Assembly (NCBI RefSeq): GCF_002287065.1
Contig: NZ_NSJZ01000005.1
Coordinates: 186,001-250,000, forward strand
Source: Paracoccus salipaludis
GTDB lineage: Bacteria; Pseudomonadota; Alphaproteobacteria; Rhodobacterales; Rhodobacteraceae
DNA: 64,000 nt
Direction of reading: 5' to 3'
A program made the position numbers and the translations under genes. Under the pieces are notes generated by a model that was not told the origin of the DNA, searched no databases, and worked only from the letters and a program-made list of their open reading frames with translations. Of the stretch, positions 8,760 through 16,368 are shown in pieces (position 1 is the stretch's first letter; every line of letters starts with the position of its first letter).

Positions 8760-10146
8760 GCGGCGCAAGCCGTGGTTGCGCCGGCCCCTGGCCCTTGCCT
8801 GCGCGGCGGCGCTTGCGCTCATGCCCGCGCTGGCGGCGGCCCGGCCGGCCTTTCCCGGTGCGGTCGGCTTTGGCGCGGAAGCGGGCGGCTGGCGCGGCGG
8901 GCGGCTGATCGCCGTCACCTCACTGGCCGACAAGGGCGCGGGCACCCTGCGCGCCTGCGCCGAGGCCACGGGCCCCCGCGTCTGCATCTTCCGGGTGGCG
9001 GGCACGATCACGCTGAGCAGGCCGATCATGCTGCGCTCGAACGTCTATGTGGCGGGCCAGACCGCGCCGGGCGGCGGCATCCAGTTGCGGCTGGGGCGCT
9101 CGGACCATGGGCCGCTGGTCGTCAAGGACGCCGAGGACGTGGTGATCCGCTTTCTCAAGCTGCGCCCCGGCACCGGGGGCATGGTCAGCGCCAACATCGA
9201 TGCCCTGACGGTGGAAAACGCCCGCCGGGTTTATGCGGGCAACCTGTCGATGGCCTTCGCCAGCGATGAGACCTTCAACATCCATGTGTCGGGCGCGACC
9301 GCCAGCGACATCACCCTGGCCGACAGCATCCTGGCCTACAGCCTGGACCGCGCCAACCATCCGGACGGGGCCCATTCCAAGGGGGCGCTGATCTGCTCGG
9401 ACGAAGGACGGAACCCCCAGTGCGGGCGCATCAGCCTGATCCGCAACCTCTTCGCCCATCACCGGGACCGCAACCCCGACGTCAAGGCGACGGCGGCCGG
9501 GCCGGTCGAGATCGCCAACAACATCTTCTACGACCCCATCAGCCAGTTCGGCGAATTCTACGACCTGCTGGGCGAGGCGCGGATCGCCTACGTCGGCAAC
9601 CTGGCGCTGACGGGCCAGTCCAGCACGCCGCGGGCGGGCACGGCGGTCGAGGTGATCGCCAAGATCGGCGGCAACCCCATCTCGGTCTGGGAAGAGGGCA
9701 ACCTTGCCTTCCGCCAGAAGGACTGCGGCCCCCGGCACGCGATCCCGATCCTCGACGGGCCTGCGCTGGTGCATCGCGCGCCCCTGCCCCCGCCGATGAC
9801 GGTGACGCCCGTGGCGGCGAACACGCTGGAACGCGTCCTGCCCGCGCGTCTGGGCGACGTGCTGCCCGGTGGCGGCCACCGCGACGCGCTGGACCGGCGG
9901 GTCCTGAACGACCTCGCGCGCTGCGAGGGGCGCGTCATCGACCAGCCCGATCAGGCGGGAGGCTGGCCCCCCATCGCCCCGGCCCCGCCGCCACCCGACC
10001 AGGACGGCGACCTCCTGCCCGACGACTTCGAGCGCAGTCACCCCGGCCTGCGCCCCGACCGCGCCGACAACCCCTGGGCCGACCCGGACGGCGACGGGAT
10101 TCCGGCGGTCGAGGCCTGGCTTGCCGGCCTTGCGGGCGACCGATGA
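8746..10146 (+). CDS. Secreted pectate-lyase-like parallel beta-helix protein
   Basis: An N-terminal signal peptide (about residues 1-31, RR-rich then ALACAAALALMPALAAA) leads to a right-handed beta-helix body. FPGAVGFGAEAGGWRGG and the IxIxx-type rungs (for example NVYVAGQTAPGGGIQLR) match the pectate lyase superfamily. The C-terminal 50 residues hold two acidic calcium-loop repeats, DQDGDLLPDD and DPDGDGIPAVEAW. The ATG at 8746 is chosen because an upstream in-frame ATG would deepen the overlap with the kinase gene and lacks a signal sequence. In this locus it may be a lyase or epimerase that trims or modifies the nascent polysaccharide in the periplasm; its substrate is unknown. The stop overlaps the flippase start (ATGA). 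Confidence 0.8.
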   Translation: MNTRERRKPWLRRPLALACAAALALMPALAAARPAFPGAVGFGAEAGGWRGGRLIAVTSLADKGAGTLRACAEATGPRVCIFRVAGTITLSRPIMLRSNVYVAGQTAPGGGIQLRLGRSDHGPLVVKDAEDVVIRFLKLRPGTGGMVSANIDALTVENARRVYAGNLSMAFASDETFNIHVSGATASDITLADSILAYSLDRANHPDGAHSKGALICSDEGRNPQCGRISLIRNLFAHHRDRNPDVKATAAGPVEIANNIFYDPISQFGEFYDLLGEARIAYVGNLALTGQSSTPRAGTAVEVIAKIGGNPISVWEEGNLAFRQKDCGPRHAIPILDGPALVHRAPLPPPMTVTPVAANTLERVLPARLGDVLPGGGHRDALDRRVLNDLARCEGRVIDQPDQAGGWPPIAPAPPPPDQDGDLLPDDFERSHPGLRPDRADNPWADPDGDGIPAVEAWLAGLAGDR

Positions 10147-11480
10147 GCGCGGGGGCGGGCACCTCACCCCGGGCCGGGATGCGCCGCCGGCTGCTGCGCA
10201 ACCTGGCCTGGGTCGGCTCGTCCCAGGCGGTGATCGCGGGACTGGGACTGGTGTCGCTGGCGCTGACGGCGCGCGCCCTGGGCCCGGCGGGTCTGGGCAT
10301 GCTGGCGGTGATCGAGGCCTATTCCCGCAGCATCGCCCGCCTTCTGCATCCCGAGCCTTGGCAGGTGGTGATCAAGCACGGCGCCGAGGCGCTGGAAGCG
10401 GGCGACAACGAGCGGTTCGAGCGGCTGGTCTGGCTGTCCCTGATGACGGACCTCGTGCTGGGGCTTGCGGCGGCGGTGGCGGGGGTGGCGCTGGCGGGAC
10501 TGGCCACGCGCTGGATGGGCGCGGTCGGCGACCAGACGGCGCTGCTGGCGCTGGGCGCGACCGCCGGGTTGCTGGCCGCGCGCCCGACCGCCATGGGCGT
10601 GCTGCGGCTTTACGACCGCTTCGACCTCCTGGCCCGGATCGACATGGGCATCGCCCTGCTGAGGCTGGCGCTGGTCGCGGCGGTCTGGGCGGCAGGAGGC
10701 GGGCTTTCCGCCTTTGTGCTGGTGTTCGTCGCCTGGACGGTCGCGGACGGGCTGCTGCCGATGCTCTTCGCCCTGCCGCAGATGCGCCGGCGCGGGCACC
10801 GCCTGCGTCCAGCCTCGCCCCGCCGGATCGCGGCCGAGAACCCGGGGCTGCTGCGGCTTTTCGTCAACAGCAACGTCAATGTCACCCTGCGCCAGTTGCG
10901 CCAGCGCTTCGACATCGTGCTGCTGGCGGGCGTGCTGCCGCCGGCGGCGCTCGGCCATTACCAGATCGCCCGCCGGATCGGAGAAGCGGCGCTGCGGCTG
11001 GGCCGTCCCTTGGGACAGGTGACCTTCCCGGAATTCGCCCGTCTGGCCGCGCGCAACGACCGTTTGCGGCTACGCCGGCTGCTGGTCTGGTCCTCGCTGG
11101 GCCTCAGCGCGGCGCTGCTGGTGATCCTGGCGCCCGTGGCGATGCAGATGGACCGGCTGCTGCCGCTGGCCTTCGGCCCCGCCTTCGCGGGCGCGGCGGC
11201 CAGCGTCAGCATCATGGCGGCGGCAATGGCGCTGTACATGGCGGGGCTGACCACCGGCCCCGCGCTGATGGCGCTGGGGCATGACCGGGCCATGACCGTG
11301 ATCACCGGGGCCACGACCGCCCTGTTCTTCGCCGCGCTGATCCCGGCTGCCCGGGTCTGGGGGGCCGAGGGCGCGGCGGCGATGCAGTTGGTGGGCAACG
11401 CCCTGTGGCTGGCCGCATGTCTTGTCGTGGCCCTGGGGGCGGTGCGCCCGCAGCCGATACAAAGACAGGCCGCGACATGA
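10143..11480 (+). CDS. Polysaccharide flippase (Wzx-like, MATE/MOP superfamily)
   Basis: The 445-residue protein is almost entirely hydrophobic, with 12 or more predicted membrane helices. It has the N-terminal pattern LLRNLAWVGSSQAVIAGLGLVSLALTARALGPAGLGMLAVIEA, typical of oligosaccharide flippases (quoted region spans residues 17-59). Such proteins move undecaprenyl-linked repeat units across the inner membrane. It starts by ATGA overlap with the lyase-like gene and its stop overlaps the start of the polymerase gene. The position between chain-length control and polymerase genes supports Wzx. As usual for this family, substrate specificity cannot be inferred. Confidence 0.87.
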   Translation: MSAGAGTSPRAGMRRRLLRNLAWVGSSQAVIAGLGLVSLALTARALGPAGLGMLAVIEAYSRSIARLLHPEPWQVVIKHGAEALEAGDNERFERLVWLSLMTDLVLGLAAAVAGVALAGLATRWMGAVGDQTALLALGATAGLLAARPTAMGVLRLYDRFDLLARIDMGIALLRLALVAAVWAAGGGLSAFVLVFVAWTVADGLLPMLFALPQMRRRGHRLRPASPRRIAAENPGLLRLFVNSNVNVTLRQLRQRFDIVLLAGVLPPAALGHYQIARRIGEAALRLGRPLGQVTFPEFARLAARNDRLRLRRLLVWSSLGLSAALLVILAPVAMQMDRLLPLAFGPAFAGAAASVSIMAAAMALYMAGLTTGPALMALGHDRAMTVITGATTALFFAALIPAARVWGAEGAAAMQLVGNALWLAACLVVALGAVRPQPIQRQAAT

Positions 11481-12751
11481 CCGCCACGGGCGCCCGCGCG
11501 GTTCCCTGGGGCGCGCTGCCGCACGGGCAGGCCACGGCCCCTGCCCGTTCCCCCGGCTTCCACCTGGCGGTTCTGGCCGTGTTCCTGTCGCCGATGAACT
11601 ATCTGCGCACGGACATCATCTACTTCACGGCCTCGGACGTCGCGGTGGTCATGGCGCTGGCCGTCATGCTGTGGCAGGGCGCGCTGCCCCGGCGCCCCTT
11701 CGGCGGCGCCACGGGCCTGTGGCTCGCCGGGTTCCTGATGCTCGGAACGGGGCTGATGCTGGGCTCGATCGCCCATGCGGCGGGCGTGGACCTGGGCAAG
11801 GTGATGGCCCAGTACGCCTTTTCGCTGCTGCTCGTGCCGCTGGTCGTGGCCGGGCGCAGCCTGGCCGAGACCGTGGTGCTGGCGCGGGCGCTGGTCCTGT
11901 CGATCGTCGTGGTCATGCTGTTCGGCATGTGGATGATCCATGTCGTCCCCGACCCGCCCTTGTCCTTCGTGTCCCACAACAACCGCATGCGGTCGCTGGT
12001 CGAGCGGGAAAACGAATGCGCGGCCATGGGGGCGGTCGGGCTCGTGTTCCTGCTGGGGCTGTGGCAGGCCGGCCTCGCCCGGCTGTGGGAGCTGCTGGTC
12101 GCCCTGCCGATCCTGGCCTACGGGATCATGCTCACCGGATCGAACACCGGGCTGATGTGCGCGGCGCTGGGGGTGGGCATGACCATGGTCTTCGCGCCGT
12201 CGGGCCGGCTGATGGTCTTCGTCCTGGCCGCGGCGGCAGCGATCTTGGCCCTGGGCACCGCCTTTCCGGCGCTGGTGCCGGATGTCTTCCGCACCCGCGT
12301 GCTGGAAGGGATCACGGCGGGCGATCCCAACTTGTCGGGCACCTTCACCGACCGCCTGCTGCTGATCCAGGAAGCCTTCCGCCTGGCCGACGACCGCCTG
12401 CTGATCGGCATGGGGGCGGAGCAGTTCCGCAACATCAGCGTCTTCGACGCGCCGGTCCACAACACCTATCTGCTGCTTCTGAACGAAGGCGGGCTTCTGT
12501 CGCTTTGCGGGCTGGTGGTGCTGATGCTGGCGGGGCTGCCCGCGCCGCTGTCGCACCTGACGGACCGCCGCCACCGCGGGGTCGCGGCGACGACGCTGAC
12601 CATCCTGCTGATCTTCGCCCTGATGCTGAACACGTTTCCCCATTTCTATGCACGGTTCTGGAACGTCCCCCTGATCCTTGCCCTGTCGCTGTCCTGTGCC
12701 CTGCCACAACACCACAGGACCCGCCCGACCCGGAGTGCAGCCCATGCGTAA
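11477..12751 (+). CDS. O-antigen polymerase/ligase-like membrane protein (Wzy-like)
   Basis: This is a 424-residue polytopic membrane protein with about 10-11 helices. The large loop near residues 285-335 ends in VHNTYLLLLNEGGLLSLCGL, the H-N-x-Y/F-L-x-x-x-x-E-G-G pattern of Wzy polymerases and WaaL ligases. It overlaps the flippase gene by 4 bp and the export-protein gene by 8 bp. In a Wzx/Wzy pathway it would join repeat units in the periplasm. The polymerase role is preferred over ligase because it sits among export genes of an exopolysaccharide-type locus, but the fold alone does not decide. Confidence 0.82.
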   Translation: MTATGARAVPWGALPHGQATAPARSPGFHLAVLAVFLSPMNYLRTDIIYFTASDVAVVMALAVMLWQGALPRRPFGGATGLWLAGFLMLGTGLMLGSIAHAAGVDLGKVMAQYAFSLLLVPLVVAGRSLAETVVLARALVLSIVVVMLFGMWMIHVVPDPPLSFVSHNNRMRSLVERENECAAMGAVGLVFLLGLWQAGLARLWELLVALPILAYGIMLTGSNTGLMCAALGVGMTMVFAPSGRLMVFVLAAAAAILALGTAFPALVPDVFRTRVLEGITAGDPNLSGTFTDRLLLIQEAFRLADDRLLIGMGAEQFRNISVFDAPVHNTYLLLLNEGGLLSLCGLVVLMLAGLPAPLSHLTDRRHRGVAATTLTILLIFALMLNTFPHFYARFWNVPLILALSLSCALPQHHRTRPTRSAAHA

Positions 12752-14021
12752 TCTCCTTCTTTCCGCCCTGCTGGTCGCCCTGGGGGCCACTTCCGCCCTG
12801 GCCGAGCCCTATCGCCTGCACGCGCAGGACCAGCTGCTGGTTCGCGTCGTCGACTGGGATCCCGATGCCAACGGCCTGGCCGAATGGGCGGGCGTCTCGG
12901 GCGAATACCTGGTGGCGTCGGACGGGACGCTGCAATTCCCGCTGGCGGGCACCGTCACGGCCGAGGGGCAGACCCTGACCAGCCTGCAGGAACAGTTGGC
13001 CGCGGCCCTGGGGCGCAACGCCGGCCTCGACCGCCCGCCCCATGTCACGGTCGAACTGGTCGAAAGCCTGCCCGTCTATGTGCTGGGCGCCGCCCAGACC
13101 CAGGGCGCGGTCGCCTATCGCCCGGGCCTGACCGCCCGGCAGGCGCTGGCGCTGGCCGGAGGGGTCTACCGGAACCTGGCCACCGCCGACCCCATGCAGA
13201 TGGCCCGGATCGCGGGCGAGGCCCGCCTGGCTGCCGAGGAGCTGCGCCAGCACGAGGCCGAGCGCGCCGCGATCGAGGCCGAACTGGCGGAACTGGAAGG
13301 CCCCGACACGCCTCCCGGCGGCCAGCTCCCCGCAGACGCCGACCTGCGCAGCCGGCTGCAGGTTGCCGACCGGGTAGCGCGCAATGCCCAGGCGGCCAGC
13401 CTCGACAGCCTGCAGCAGCTTCTGCGCGACAAGGCCGACAAGCTGCGCCAGCAGATCGTCCTGCGCGACCAGCAGCTGGCCGACAACCGCCGCGATCTGG
13501 AGGGCATTGCCGAGCTGAAGGAAAAGGGGCTGGCCGTGAACGCCCGCGTCACCGCCCTGACCACGGCCATCAACGACATCGAGGCCAAGCGCCTGGACCT
13601 CGAGGCGACCCTGCTGATGGCCGAGCAGCAGCTGAACGAGGCCGAGCGCGCCCGCGCCGCCATCATCGACGACGCCCGCAGCGACAACCTGCAGAAGCTG
13701 GCCGAGCTCGAGGACGACATGGCCGCAGCGGCGATCCGCCTGGGTACGGCCGACCGGCTGCTGACCCAGGCCATGCTGGCGGGCGAGCTGGCGCCCGAAC
13801 CGGACGCGGCCGAGCAGCCGGGCTTTGTCGTCACCCGCGCCACCGATGGCACGCCTGAGCGGATCGAAGCCGCGCCGGACATGGCCCTGGAACCCGGCGA
13901 CGTGCTGGAAATCACCCTGCCCGGCGCTTCTGCTGCGTCCCCCCGGCCGGTCGCGGCGGCACCCCAGCCTGCGCCCCTGGGGCAGGTCGCGGCGGCGGAC
14001 CCGGGCCTGGCGGCGAGATGA
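12744..14021 (+). CDS. Polysaccharide export protein (Wza/poly-export family) with coiled coil
   Basis: A signal peptide (residues 1-20, ending TSALA) is followed by a poly-export domain (about 21-110, YRLHAQDQLLVRVVDWDP) and an SLBB-like segment (about 112-150, VYVLGAAQTQGAVAYRPGLT). Then comes a long Ala/Glu/Gln-rich helical region (about 160-355) and a Pro/Ala tail. Classical Wza is an outer-membrane lipoprotein; here no lipobox Cys follows the signal, so lipid anchoring is unlikely. The coiled-coil extension is not part of E. coli Wza and may bridge to the Wzz/BY-kinase. It overlaps the polymerase gene by 8 bp and the next glycosyltransferase by 4 bp. Confidence 0.85.
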   Translation: MRNLLLSALLVALGATSALAEPYRLHAQDQLLVRVVDWDPDANGLAEWAGVSGEYLVASDGTLQFPLAGTVTAEGQTLTSLQEQLAAALGRNAGLDRPPHVTVELVESLPVYVLGAAQTQGAVAYRPGLTARQALALAGGVYRNLATADPMQMARIAGEARLAAEELRQHEAERAAIEAELAELEGPDTPPGGQLPADADLRSRLQVADRVARNAQAASLDSLQQLLRDKADKLRQQIVLRDQQLADNRRDLEGIAELKEKGLAVNARVTALTTAINDIEAKRLDLEATLLMAEQQLNEAERARAAIIDDARSDNLQKLAELEDDMAAAAIRLGTADRLLTQAMLAGELAPEPDAAEQPGFVVTRATDGTPERIEAAPDMALEPGDVLEITLPGASAASPRPVAAAPQPAPLGQVAAADPGLAAR

Positions 14022-15187
14022 CGGCACCGGTGCGCGTGTTGTTCCCCTTTGCCGGGGGGGACCTGGTCGGCGGCAGCCACCAGTCGGCGCTGCGCCTGGC
14101 CGCGGGGCTGGACCGCAGCCGCTATGAGCCGGTCGTGCTGGTGCATGGCGAGGGCGGCCGGGTCGCGCGCTTCGCGGCCCAGAACGGGCTGGCGCCGATC
14201 CGTCTCGACCGGCCCCCGATCATCGCGCCGCGCTACAGCCGCAGGCCGGGGGACGCCTCGGCCCCGGGTTATCTGCTGACAAGCCTTCCGCGCCTTGCGC
14301 ACCTGCTGCGGCGCTGGAACATCGCCATTGTCCACACCAACGACGGGCGGATGCATCTGACCTGGGCGCTGCCCGCGCGCCTGGCGGGGTGCCGGCTGAT
14401 CTGGCATCACCGGGGCGATCCCGAGGCCCTGGGCGTGAACCGCGTGGCGCCGCTTCTGGCGCACCGGGTGGTGTCGGTCTCCGACTTCTCGCGCCCCGTA
14501 CGGCCGGTGCGGCCGCTGGGCGACCGGCTGCGCGTGATCCGCAGCCCCTTCGACAAGCCTGCCGCCCAACCCGACCGCGCCGCCTGCGCCGAGGCCCTGC
14601 GCGCCCGTATCGGCGCGGCGCCCGGCGCGGTCGTGCTGGGCTATTTCGGCGCGCTGAACGGGCGCAAGCGGTCGGACCATTTCGTCCGCGCCGTTGCCGA
14701 AATCCGCCGCGCCCTGCCCGGCGAGGACATCCACGGCGCCATCTTCGGCCGCCCCGAACGCGACTGCGATCCGGTCGAGCGCGAGTTGCAGGCGCTGGCC
14801 GGGTCGCTGGGGATCGCCGACCGCATCCACCTGATGGGCCATGTCTCGCCGGTGGAACCGTCGCTGGCGGGCGTCTTTGCCCTGCTGGTGACAGCGCGGG
14901 GCGAGCCCTTCGGCCGCACCCTGATCGAGGCGATGCACCTGGGCACCCCGGTGATCGCCACCCGCCACGGCGGCAACCCCGAGGCGATCGAGGACGGGCG
15001 GAACGGGTTCCTGGTCGATCCCGACGATCCCGCCGCCTTTGCCGCTCCGGTCCGCCGCCTGCTGACCGAACCCGGGCTTGACGACCGCATCGCGGCCGCC
15101 GCGCGCACGGACCTCGACCGCTACAGCACGGCCGAGCACCTGCGCCGCGTGCAGGCGCTTTACGACGAGGTTCTGGAACAGGCATGA
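14018..15187 (+). CDS. Glycosyltransferase, GT4 family
   Basis: The 389-residue GT-B protein has LFPFAGGDLVGGSHQSALRLA at its N-terminus (residues 8-28, the glycine-rich acceptor loop), LGYFGALNGRKRSDHFVRAV in the donor domain and the EX7E motif GEPFGRTLIEAMHLGTPVIATRHGG near residues 295-320. It starts by ATGA overlap with the export-protein gene and ends by ATGA overlap with the sulfotransferase. It is predicted to add a sugar of the repeat unit in the cytoplasm. Tight coupling to the sulfotransferase may mean that the sugar it adds is the one sulfated, which is only a guess. Confidence 0.87.
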   Translation: MTAPVRVLFPFAGGDLVGGSHQSALRLAAGLDRSRYEPVVLVHGEGGRVARFAAQNGLAPIRLDRPPIIAPRYSRRPGDASAPGYLLTSLPRLAHLLRRWNIAIVHTNDGRMHLTWALPARLAGCRLIWHHRGDPEALGVNRVAPLLAHRVVSVSDFSRPVRPVRPLGDRLRVIRSPFDKPAAQPDRAACAEALRARIGAAPGAVVLGYFGALNGRKRSDHFVRAVAEIRRALPGEDIHGAIFGRPERDCDPVERELQALAGSLGIADRIHLMGHVSPVEPSLAGVFALLVTARGEPFGRTLIEAMHLGTPVIATRHGGNPEAIEDGRNGFLVDPDDPAAFAAPVRRLLTEPGLDDRIAAAARTDLDRYSTAEHLRRVQALYDEVLEQA

Positions 15188-16005
15188 CGCGCAAGCCCGA
15201 CTTCATCATCGCAGGGGCCGCGAAGTCCGCGACGACCTGGCTTCAGCAGTCGCTGCAGGCCTCGCCCGACATCTGGATGCCCGACCCCGAACTGCATTTC
15301 TTTTCCCGCAGCTACGGGTCGGGCTTTCCGTCCTATCTGCGCCACTTCGCGGATGCGCCCCCGGGCGCACTGCTGGGCGAGAAGTCGAACTCCTACCTGA
15401 CCATGCCCGAGGCTGCCGGCCGCATCCACCGCCACCTGCCCGGCGTCCGGCTGGTCTTCCAGTTGCGCGACCCGGTGGCGCGCGCCTATTCCGATTATTG
15501 CATGCTGTTCCGGCGCGGCGAGGTGGACGGCGACGTGGCGCGCCACCTCGGCCCCGACCGCGCCGCGCAGGGCCGCTTCCTGGCAGACGGCTGCTATGCC
15601 GACCATCTGGAACGCTTTATCGCGCTTTTCGGGGACGAGCCGATCCTAGTCCTGTTGTACGAGGATGTCCGCCGCGACCCGCGACGCCAGCTGCGCCTGC
15701 TGGCGGACCATGTCGGCCATTCGGGCGCCTTGGCCCCGCCCCTGGCCGAGCGCGTGAAAGACGCCCGCGCCGCAGCCGTCCCGCGTCCCTTGCGGCGGCT
15801 GGTGGCCCCCTTGCGGCCGGTTCTGGACCCGATCCGTGGCACCGCCCCCCTGCGTGCCCTGAGGGGACTGGTGGCCCGTCCCTATCGTTATCCCCCGCTG
15901 GACCCTTTCCTGCGGGATGAAATCGCCGATTTCTACAAACCCCAGATTGCCCGACTGGCCGTTTTGACAGGCATCGATCCCGAGGTGTGGAGCAGCCGCG
16001 GCTGA
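15184..16005 (+). CDS. PAPS-dependent sulfotransferase domain protein
   Basis: The 273-residue protein has the two PAPS-binding signatures: the 5'-phosphosulfate loop IIAGAAKSATTWL (residues 8-20) and the 3'-phosphate motif LRDPVARAYSDY (residues 94-105, with Arg95 and Ser103). Such enzymes transfer sulfate from PAPS to hydroxyl or amino groups of carbohydrates. It is translationally coupled to the preceding glycosyltransferase and is the last gene before a 363 bp gap. Its presence predicts a sulfated polysaccharide. No membrane segment or signal is seen, so it should act on cytoplasmic lipid-linked intermediates. Confidence 0.85.
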   Translation: MTRKPDFIIAGAAKSATTWLQQSLQASPDIWMPDPELHFFSRSYGSGFPSYLRHFADAPPGALLGEKSNSYLTMPEAAGRIHRHLPGVRLVFQLRDPVARAYSDYCMLFRRGEVDGDVARHLGPDRAAQGRFLADGCYADHLERFIALFGDEPILVLLYEDVRRDPRRQLRLLADHVGHSGALAPPLAERVKDARAAAVPRPLRRLVAPLRPVLDPIRGTAPLRALRGLVARPYRYPPLDPFLRDEIADFYKPQIARLAVLTGIDPEVWSSRG

Positions 16006-16368
16006 ATTCCGCACCCGTTCAGGGCTTCGTCTGGCGCCTTCCCGAACGAACGCATTCATCTTGCCGACCTTTTTCCACGAATCAGTTTGCCGGACGAATT
16101 AGGCTAACGATTTGGGGACAAGAGAGTGCGGCTGCCGGAATTATACTTCCGGTTGTTATTTTGCCGGGTCCGAAGGTCATTTCCAACCCGCCTGCCGCCG
16201 CCCGGAATAGGCTGGGGAATGTCTTTCCGTTAATATTCATTAACATGCATTAACTACTTCCGGTCCCCCTCCATTCACATGGGGCGGGTGCGCGGCTGCC
16301 GGCGCAAGACTGCTGGCAGGGGTCGCTTCCGAACGATCCCGCTTCATCCGGGCAGGACTCGACACACC
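16006..16368. other. 363 bp gap with weak terminator and ATTAAC repeats
   Basis: No convincing gene is present. A hairpin with CCGGAA arms (16135-16140 and 16147-16152) is followed by a T-rich run (ttgttatttt) and could end transcripts from the upstream operon. Further right, an AT-rich island (16229-16254) holds GTTAAT and two CATTAAC copies spaced exactly 10 bp apart, before the dehydratase gene. This is a likely promoter or operator region that restarts transcription of the second half of the locus. Confidence 0.5.

Noticed and set aside
15987-16253. 88-codon frame after the sulfotransferase gene, + strand
   Set aside because: It has no ribosome site, overlaps the sulfotransferase end out of frame, crosses the hairpin and promoter-like DNA, and shows no domain.
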